From Alnus glutinosa (taxonomy: Eukaryota > Streptophyta > Magnoliopsida > Fagales > Betulaceae), in the NCBI RefSeq assembly GCF_958979055.1, contig NC_084891.1, positions 28,573,501 through 28,637,500 of the forward strand: DNA of 64,000 nucleotides. The letters run 5' to 3'. The notes beneath the pieces are model-generated. The model was not told where the DNA came from and made no database searches. It saw only the letters and a list, made by a program, of their open reading frames with translations. The first letter of the stretch is position 1; each line of letters opens with the position of its first letter. The position numbers and the translations under genes were made by a program. Shown piece by piece: positions 56,399 to 64,000 of the stretch.

Positions 56399-58949
56399 AT
56401 ATGATGCATTACAAAGTGATGAAAATTTACTTTATTTCAAAGTCACGTTGGTCAGCTAAAATTTAAATAAATCAGATTTAATGTGGTAGGCTAACCGCTC
56501 CCTTGAATTTTAATGCAATCCACCATCTTTTACTTTTTCCCTCGTATACCTATTTGGAAATAATTATACTATATATATATATATATATATATATAATTGT
56601 ATTTAATTTTCTTGGGAAAAAATTAGGTAGATTTGTTTGATGCAGAAGCTTACGATGAATCGATCGACTTTGAAAGCAGAATAGCAATTTTGTTCATACT
56701 TCAACAGATAATTACGAATCTCTATTAGCTCGAAGGAAATAATCATTTCTGCTGTTTTGTTGTGGTTCTTCTAGGTGGTCCAGCTGATGCTGATTGGTCC
56801 ACGTACTGCATGGGTAGTTGCTGTGTTTTTCCAGTTTTACTGGGACGTGCTTGTTTCCAGCACCAAACGTACGTTGCAACCATTGATTATTTAATTTTAC
56901 TGTGCGCACAGTCGTCACTATATACATACCGTATGTGAATGTATTGCAACTGATCAACATTTTCTGATTTTCAGCCGTTCACTACTATAAATTTTATACA
57001 TCTAAAATCTTACACATTTCCTAAACTCTATAGTCTATACACTTGTTCTCAATACACAAATCAACACAAACTGAATTGAAATATTATTGATCGCAAAAAC
57101 TATCTCTTCCCATTACAACTATTCCAACTTATAGTGAAATTCTCAAGTTACAAAAGGTAATAAAATCTACTAGGGAGGAGAATAAAACAAAACAAAACAA
57201 AACAAAGAACATTATAATAATAACTATGGAAAGATCGACTTAGCCCTCAAAGCAATCTAAAGATGGGAATCATCTAGATGGAAAAATTAGAGAAATATGA
57301 AAAGCTGTCATATTTAATTTAGTTGTCTCTTTCCTTCTTGGTCCACAGTCTAGGTCATTAATGGTATACAATAATAAATCTCGACGTCGGTAACTCTAAA
57401 ATCTTATCGGTTTTGAAAATATGCTAGCTAGAATAAATATCATCACAAATCAACCAGTACAAGATGTGACAGCATGTTCATCCCATGCTATAGGAATTCC
57501 ATCATAACGGTTATACATTCCCCCATGCATGCCCTTGTGATGTTCCAACACGATGAATTATTACTATATATGTCGTCCATTGCTCTAACTTTGTATTGCT
57601 TCATATTTTGAAGCAAAGTTTTCAACAGGTGCTCAGGACCATATCAAGAATTGAGGGAGTACAGGTTCTGTGGAAGGTAGCCTGTAAGTGAGAGGAAAGT
57701 GAGTGAGTTAAGTATATGCGTGTAAATTAAAAAGATAAGAGATGAATCTAGAAGTTCAAAAATGGACTAAATCCTGATATATTTAAGAATAAAGCTAGAA
57801 AAGCTTCAAGTAATAGACAGAAGAAAAATCACATTTGGACAGAATTCGATCAATTGTTTTATCTTATAAAGATTACAGATTTTCTGTGTAGAATATAGAT
57901 GGCAATAAATCAATAATGGTCCCAGCCATGGCTTTCTGTCTATGGAGACAATAAGAAACAACATCCTTGTCAAATTTACCTGAAAAAGAATTTCTCTTCC
58001 ATTGCGTAGAACCACGTCTGCATGCAAATGAATCAAAAAGCATAGTTTAGAATCATTAAAAAAGATCCATATCTTTTCCTTCACAAGCCCAGCATTCTAA
58101 AATAACAATAAATCTGACAATACTTTATTCAGCCTTATAATGTTTCTTAATTTTAGTATTAAGAAATAAGCTAAATGCTTATTATAGTCCTTGAAAAATT
58201 ACATAAATTTTTTTTGATCCCTGAAATCTAGAAAGCTACAATTAAGTACCTATATAATTTTCTTCCGTTAGTTTGATTAATAAAAATTAATGATGTGTTG
58301 GTATTAATTTCTTATGTGGTAGTTGACGTGACTAATTAACAGAAGTCCACCTAAATATTTGCATGTGTATCAAACCTAAGAATAACAATGATGTATCATG
58401 TTAACATACTTTTATTTTTTTATTTTATTTTTTTAAAAAAATGATGTATTTAATTAATAACAAAATTATATAACTTAAGAGTTTATTTGTCGACAGTGCT
58501 ATATCACGTAGATAATTGGCTGTCTAGCATATGCATGGCATATTAGTCAAAATTGCTATTTGATACTTTCCATCACATCTAACTAAAAAAAGGACCTAAT
58601 TACGACTTCTAAATTATTTAAAACTTGATTGCACCTTTTTAAACTTCAATCACCAAATTTAAACTTCATGTATTCTACAGAGACCCTAAGAAATATTACT
58701 AGAATAGAAGAAAATTCATGTATATGGGAAGTACACACAAACTTCCCCTAAAAAAATTACATTTGATTTCAACTTATGTTTCACTAGCCACCATCACCAT
58801 AAATACAAATTAGAGAAACAAGGATCATGCAAGCCCCTTGTTGTGCTATCTCCAGTTCCATTCATGATCTAAACATTATAGCTCTAATTTCTTGAACTGA
58901 TAATTCACTTTATTAAAATTGCATTTATTTGCTTTTCTTTGTTTCGTTT

Positions 58950-59127
58950 TATGTTGGTTCGGTTAATCGGTCCGAAATAAAGGCGGTTCGGTTCGTTACC
59001 GATTAAAAGGTGGCTTTCGAAGCAAAATTTTATACCGACTACTGAACCGAAATTAGTCGGTAGGCGGTCGATGATGGTTTGGTAAGCAGTTAGTAGGCAA
59101 TAGGCAGATAATTTGCCCACCCCTAAA
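58950..59127. mobile_element. hAT-type remnant, one end only
   Basis: Dense GGTTCGGTT/CCGAAA-type repeats run to a terminus reading TTTGCCCACCCCTAA, which is the complement of a TTAGGGGTGGGC hAT-like end. The opposite end was not found, so it is probably truncated. Confidence 0.5.
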
Positions 59128-59524
59128 TGGGACTCAAGAAGGTTAATTTTTCAAAGAAGTTTTATTTCTTTTTCAATTTTTTAATATATATATATATTTT
59201 TTTTTAAAAAAAAATTAATTAATTTTAAAAGATTTTTTTATTATTATTTATTTTATGCCATGTGTCTACCCTCAGAAGTTGACATGTGATCAATTACATG
59301 TTCAATAGTGATTTTAAAAGCGCATCATTTTTTTTATGGACACTTAATAGACACTTATATGACATTTAAAATTAATCAGGTCTCGGGCCTTCCCAGGCCT
59401 CAAGGTTTTCAAAAAAAAAAAAACCCTTAATAAAATTCTAAAATATATATATATATATATATATATATTACCCATAATTTTTTTTTTAGTTTTGCCTCCC
59501 AATTTTTTTTTTGATCAGTGCTCG

Positions 59525-59664
59525 AGAGAAGGAAAATTTCCGGATTTCATCCGGAAATTTGGGCTTTGCAGTGGCATACTTGTAATTATAATTAATTACA
59601 AGTATGCCACTAATTACAAGTATGCCACTGCACAGCTAAATTTCCGGATGAAAATTTCCCTCTC
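59525..59664. repeat. hairpin MITE with ATTTCCGGAT arms
   Basis: The left arm about 59525-59587 and right arm about 59612-59664 pair almost throughout, through AATTTCCGGATTTCATCCGG, GCAGTGGCATACTTGTAATT and their complements. A 16-base piece of the right arm (ATTACAAGTATGCCAC) is present twice in the loop. Confidence 0.8.
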
Positions 59665-59938
59665 CCAAGCATTACCCTCTTTTTTTTTTTTTTTTCCCAA
59701 TTTAACACTAAATCTTAAATGCTGGCCCTGATCCGCCCCTGGTCGGAAGCGAGTGCGATAATTAAAATAGGCGCATCAATTAATCTTTACTTTAATCAAA
59801 CTTATAAGTGAGTGCGATAACAAGGGGTGACATATAATATAGCATTATTTTCGTATCCTATTGCCTTACGTCCTTCTGCCTTCTACTTCTTCATTTTCGC
59901 ATCCTATTGCCTGCAAGATATTTCTCACCTTTCTAACC

Positions 59939-60811
59939 ATGGAGAATCAGGTACATCTCATTTTCTATCTTTTAGATCTCTATTGTGCTTCTGCATTGAT
60001 GCCTTTCTATTTTTCCTTTTTGTTTCCTTCAATGCATGCCTCATCATTGATTCATTATGAACTTTTGAGATTCTTGATGAGTCGTAAGGAACGGTGTGCG
60101 CACGTGCCTTATTTTCCACTCATTTGTGGGAATTGATCACTCCATAAGGTCTTCTTGGTTTCATATTAGCTCTTCGATCTATCATGTCATGTCTGACCTT
60201 CATTCTTATAATAAAGATTTGAAGTTCTTGCTAAAATCTTGTTTTCATGGCCTTTTCTTTTTCTGTGCATTCTACTTAAACGTAAAAGAAAAGATGGATG
60301 TTGGTTGTTTTTTTATGAATGATGTAGCTAGGTTCTTGTTTTAATTGATCTTCATTCTTGTAATAAAAAATTTCAAGTTCTTGATATACTTCAATTGACG
60401 GGGAACCAGGGCACGATGAAGACTGCCCTCCCAAGAATCTTCTCTTCAAGTTCTCATGAGAGAAAAGTTGGATTTGTCCAGATAAAAAAATGGCTTGAAC
60501 AACCACCCTCCGAGGCCGATATTGATTCCACACTGCTTGTGCTGGGAGACGCTTACAGCGATAATGGAAGAAATGTTCACCATGACTCTGCCAAGAAATT
60601 GATCGAAATCATTAAAATGATTTCAGTACGTTGTGGGCAACCGTATTTCATCGCGAGCTCTTTGGTAGTCAAGATTCTACTGGCAATCATCGACCAATAT
60701 GGGGCGTTTGAGTTTGACAAGGCCATCGCGTGCATGTTCCAAAGAATCTCAGAATCCCAAATAGCCAGATTAAGATCTCTCATATTCCTTTTTGAAATTG
60801 ATGGAGATTAA
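59939..60811 (+). CDS. putative small protein of unknown family
   Basis: Proposed exons 59939-59950 (ATG GAG AAT CAG, then GTACAT) and 60410-60811 (after ACCAG) join in frame to give 137 residues: MENQ followed by GTMKTALPRIFSSSSHERK. Without splicing, the first ATG in the long frame is at 60416, giving 131 residues. The protein is soluble-looking, with helical segments (VGFVQIKKWLEQPPSEADID, SAKKLIEIIKMISVRC, FIASSLVVKILLAIIDQYGA) and an acidic end (FLFEIDGD). No signal peptide or membrane segment is evident. I do not recognise the family. An AT-rich TATAATATAGC motif lies about 100 bases before the first ATG. Codon use looks normal for a gene, which is the main support. Confidence 0.5.
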
Positions 60812-60892
60812 AAATTGTGGACTATCTACAGTCTATACTGTTCTCTCTCTAATGTGTACTTAATTACACAATGAACACAACTATATATCCTC

Positions 60893-60925
<33 letters not shown>

Positions 60926-62505
60926 GCCTAAAACTTATGGTCTGTTTGGGTGTTGAATCTGAATATTATTCGAATACACTGCTCTAATTACGAAGTTTGA
61001 CTTTGTGAGATAAAATTTGAAAAAATTTGAAAAAGTTAAATAAAATATGATTTACTTTCAATCACTATAAAGTAAAGCCATCGTTTTTATCTTTTTTATT
61101 GCGTTTTCCTTATGAGTAAAAAAGATTGAAAAAAATACTTCCAAGAAAATAAAAAATAAAAAATAGTAGAGTCAGCCTAAAATTATCGATCAAAACAGAA
61201 TCATACGCTCTAAAGAAGCCTAAATACCAAGATTATAATCTCTCTGATTCATTTTCAAATTGGTAGAGATTAATTTGTGGTTAAAATATAAATCTAATAA
61301 AAAAGGTTTGGAGATGATAAATTAAGGCGGATTTGAGTAATATTCAGTAATAGTAAAACTACAATACTAGCTAACAATATCAATGGATATTATTTTTGTT
61401 GAGCAATGTGCTTAAATTGATTATTTATATAAAATGTACTAGATTCCAATAATAATAATAATAATAAACAATATCAGTCGGATTGAAAGATGATGTATTT
61501 ATTTCATGAAACATGTTACATGTACATCTCTTATACATCTATTTTCTAAATCAACCATTAAATTTGTAGGAACCATGTGTGAGTCCTTAGGAGTCGTATA
61601 GGTCAAATGATTAATTTTTTTTTTTTTAGAAAAAAAAAATATATATATATATATATATCTATGAGAGATGTACAAGATATGTACAAAAATCATTTCTCAT
61701 TTTCACATATGACCGTATATGCTAGATAAATGATTCTCCTACATCATTCATATATAATTCATACACCTCTCAATCTCCTACACCTCATGGCGTTCTTTTT
61801 TCATTTTTTTTTATTTTTTTTATCAGTACATCTCATATACATCTCTTTTATAAATCAACCATTAAATCTGTAAAATCCACATGTAGGCCTTAGTAGGTCC
61901 TACAAATCTAATGATTCATTTAGAAAGAAAGAAAGAAAGAAAAAATATATATATTATTTCTCAACTTCTAGTGACATAGATTTCAATCAAATACGTGTAC
62001 ATAGAAAAATGAAAACACACAATTAAATGTATAAACATAGAAAAATGAAAAGACATCTAAATGTTTCTATATAGATCGATTAAATTAAACATGTATACAC
62101 AGAAAAACGAAAGGACATCTAAATGCATACATAGAAATATGAAAAGACACTTGAATATTGTTTTTGTACAAAGTAAACAGGTACACACGTAGAATAGTAA
62201 GAAGACATTTAATTCTTTTCTGAAAAGATTGATTAAACATGCGTGTATAATTAGTGATAGTTTTTCAAGGTAATTAGTGAAGGCATTATATATATATATA
62301 TATATAGCAATGTTCACATATAACAGATATATAACAGATATATGAATGAAATGCAATACAAGACGCTAAACAGGAAACAGTGTTCATAATCGTCAAACAG
62401 AGACAGATAGCGAGGATTTAAAGTTTAAACATCCTTGAACATTAGAGGTACTTAAACGTGATATTAATACTAGATAATTAGTGAAGGCATTAATTCATTC
62501 ACTTA
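60812..62505. other. AT-rich intergenic region with repeats, no gene
   Basis: Holds a (TAA)n run at about 60891-60925, (ATA)n near 61450, and two related pieces (about 61510-61690 and 61825-61930) sharing ACATCTC...AAATCAACCATTAAAT, probably one MITE family. No gene recognised. Confidence 0.5.
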
Positions 62506-63023
62506 TGCTCCGTTTGTTTCGACGTAAAATGGTTTCCGTCGTAAAATGGTTTCAGGGAAGTCATTTTTCAGGAAACTATTTTCCGTCGAAAGCATTTTCC
62601 AGTGTTTGGCGCGTACGGAAAATCGTAAATATTTTTTTATATTTTTATTCAATCATATTAAGTTATAAAAATCAATTTTTATTTACAACATAAAAATATT
62701 AATGTAAAAAAATATAAAAATCATCGATAACGAGATTTCGTCACTGACCGACTAGATTCTGACTATTTTCACCTGATTCCGGCTAATATAACTAGAATTC
62801 GAGATAAAGGCCGGAATCCGGACAGTTTCGTCGAAATATGGGATAACCGGATTCCGGCGAAAGTGGCCGGATTCCGGCAGTTTCGCCGGATTCCGGCCAG
62901 ATGGTCGGATCTGGCCAGAGAGGCCGGATCCCGGCAGGCTGGCCGTTCTGGCCAGAGCCGGCCGGGAACCGGCCTCCCTGGCCAGGGCCGGCCGGGATCC
63001 GGCTCTCTGGCCAGATCCGGCCA

Positions 63024-63137
63024 GATGGCCGGAATCCGGCCTTTCTAGCCAGATCCGGTCAGATGGCCGGAATCCGGCCAGTCTGGCCAGATCCGGCCAG
63101 ATGGCCGGATTCCGGTCAGATTGGTCGCCGGAATCTG
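63024..63137. repeat. 38-bp GC-rich minisatellite
   Basis: Units start at 63024, 63062 and 63100, each beginning GATGGCCGGAWTCCGG and carrying CCAGATCCGGYCA. Similar but less regular CCGG-rich units extend to about 62860 on the left. It lies within the Harbinger-like element. Confidence 0.8.
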
Positions 63138-63299
63138 GCTGACCGGATTCCGGCGAAGGTGGCCGGATTCCGTCGCCAGATTCCGGCGACATTAACGGAT
63201 GTTGGATTCCGATACCGGCAATATTTCGATGGTGGTCGGTTGCTTGAACGTGAAGGTCGACTGTGCCGTTTAAAATAGATCGACTGCGTCTTGCGTCTT

Positions 63300-63342
63300 C
63301 GGAAAATGATTTACGCTTTTAAAAAGCGTAAATCATTTTCCG
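63300..63342. repeat. perfect 21-bp palindrome
   Basis: Arms 63300-63320 and 63322-63342 (CGGAAAATGATTTACGCTTT plus one T, and its complement) are separated by one A. The arm sequence echoes the subterminal repeats of the surrounding element. Confidence 0.85.
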
Positions 63343-63738
63343 AAAATTTACTAAGCATTTTTGGTCAAACAGAAATCATTTTCCGGTTGACTATTATTTT
63401 CGCCCCTACCAAACACCGGAAAATGCCGAAATCATTTTCCAGAAATCATTTTACGCCGAAACAAACGGAGCATTAATTAGATAAACTTTCAAATAAAACG
63501 TCTTATTGAAACAACAAACTTAACATAAACTTAACAACGTACTTGACATAAACTTAACCACAAACTTGACATAATCTTAAACTTAAACTTAACATACTTA
63601 TCAAAACGAGGCTGTAAACCCCAAAAGTCTTTGTCGGCAACCAGATTCAACCTTCTGATCATGGAGTCGGTGTAAACCAAAGCGCATGCGGATCTCGCAT
63701 GCGAAATGGTAAAGAGATCTCTTTACTGTTATTAAATA

Positions 63739-64000
63739 CACGTGTCAAACTGTTATTTTTTTTCCAAATATAATTTTTTTTAATTAAATAGAATTTCAAC
63801 AATTGGACACGCGTATTAAATACACGCGTTCAATTTGACACGTGTATTTAATACGCGTGTCCAATTGGACACGCGTATTAAATACACGTGTCAAATTGTT
63901 ATTTTTTTTCCAAATATAATTTTTTTTAATTAAATAGAATTTCAACAATTGGACACGCGTATTTAATACGCGTGTCCAATTGGACACGTGTATTAAATAC
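63739..64000. repeat. 146-bp tandem repeat with palindromic ACACGCGTAT units, runs off the window
   Basis: The block beginning TGTTATTTTTTTTCCAAATA starts at 63751 and again at 63897, a period of 146 bases. Each unit ends in a palindromic stretch alternating GGACACGCGTATTAAATAC and its complement. The repeat is still in progress at the last base, so the array length is unknown. It may be the edge of a satellite or a local duplication. Confidence 0.8.

Larger units (their letters stand above)
54466..59938. other. long repeat-rich intergenic region
   Basis: Starts with the F-box gene leader and promoter (to about 54720). It then holds the nested inverted repeats at 54806-55173, the foldback at 55989-56398, a GGTTCGGT-rich hAT remnant at about 58950-59127 and the hairpin at 59525-59664. 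On the minus strand two exon-like pieces (57962-58018 and 57630-57672) have splice-like edges but no recognised protein. A promoter-like stretch precedes the gene at 59939. Confidence 0.5.
62506..63472. mobile_element. PIF/Harbinger-like non-autonomous element, 967 bp, GC-rich core
   Basis: The inverted ends match at 25 of 26 positions (TGCTCCGTTTGTTTCGACGT and the mirrored right end) and are flanked by the 3-bp duplication TTA (62503-62505 and 63473-63475), as in Tourist/Harbinger elements. Subterminal regions repeat AAAATGRTTTC/GGAAAATGATTT motifs. The centre (about 62800-63230) is very GC-rich with a 38-bp minisatellite. A perfect 21-bp palindrome is at 63300-63342. No transposase frame; the long frames in the core follow the repeat period. 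Confidence 0.82.

Noticed and set aside
56712-56960. 82-residue minus-strand frame
   Set aside because: No domain recognised, no codon-use signal I could rely on, and no splice context.
59700-59742. GATCCGCCCCTG terminus of a second CAGGGGCGG-type hAT element
   Set aside because: Only one end is clear; the partner end and an 8-bp duplication were not found.
62752-63278. Overlapping Pro/Arg/Gly-rich frames on both strands
   Set aside because: They follow the CCGG-rich minisatellite inside the Harbinger-like element and are not genes.

Overview
The window reads as nuclear DNA of a flowering plant, most likely a woody eudicot. It is AT-rich with long T/A runs, the genes have many short GT-AG introns, the families are plant-specific (DYW-type PPR, STY-type ACT kinase, ARID-HMG, phi-class GST, DUF295 F-box), and small transposons are dense. 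The species cannot be named from sequence alone. No organelle, bacterial or viral segment was seen.

Layout: 1-3.9 kb is gene-free; 3.9-5.1 kb is an EF-hand pseudogene fragment interrupted by a hAT-like element; 6.0-10.4 kb is a small gene whose first intron carries a 2.57-kb solo LTR; 11-13.6 kb is repeat-rich; 14.1-25.0 kb is a 16-exon ACT-domain protein kinase; 25.6-27.4 kb holds two non-autonomous DNA transposons; 27.9-31.5 kb is an MSL10-type mechanosensitive channel; 32.7-33.5 kb is a phi-class glutathione S-transferase; 35.5-38.4 kb (minus) is an ARID-HMG DNA-binding protein; 44.1-44.3 kb (minus) is a U4 snRNA gene with its promoter and 3' box, divergent from an intronless DYW-class PPR gene at 44.4-46.3 kb; 48.9-49.7 kb is a small SEC14/CRAL-TRIO protein; 53.3-54.5 kb (minus) is an F-box/DUF295 protein; 59.9-60.8 kb is a putative two-exon gene of unknown family; 62.5-63.5 kb is a Harbinger-like element with a GC-rich core; the window ends in a 146-bp tandem repeat.

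The genes do not form a pathway; this is ordinary plant gene order with independent transcription units. The only tight coupling is the U4 snRNA/PPR pair, whose starts are about 170 bp apart. For the multi-exon genes, exon junctions were worked out by hand from reading frame and GT/AG sites; the kinase, channel, ARID-HMG, GST and SEC14 models all keep frame to the stop codon.

No clearly new biological system was found. The items most worth a second look are the kinase whose glycine-rich loop has lost its glycines, the U4 snRNA gene sharing a short promoter with a PPR gene, the 129-residue membrane-anchor plus MYB/SANT-tail gene, the unknown gene with a 12-base coding exon, the GC-rich Harbinger-like element, and several strong hairpins.
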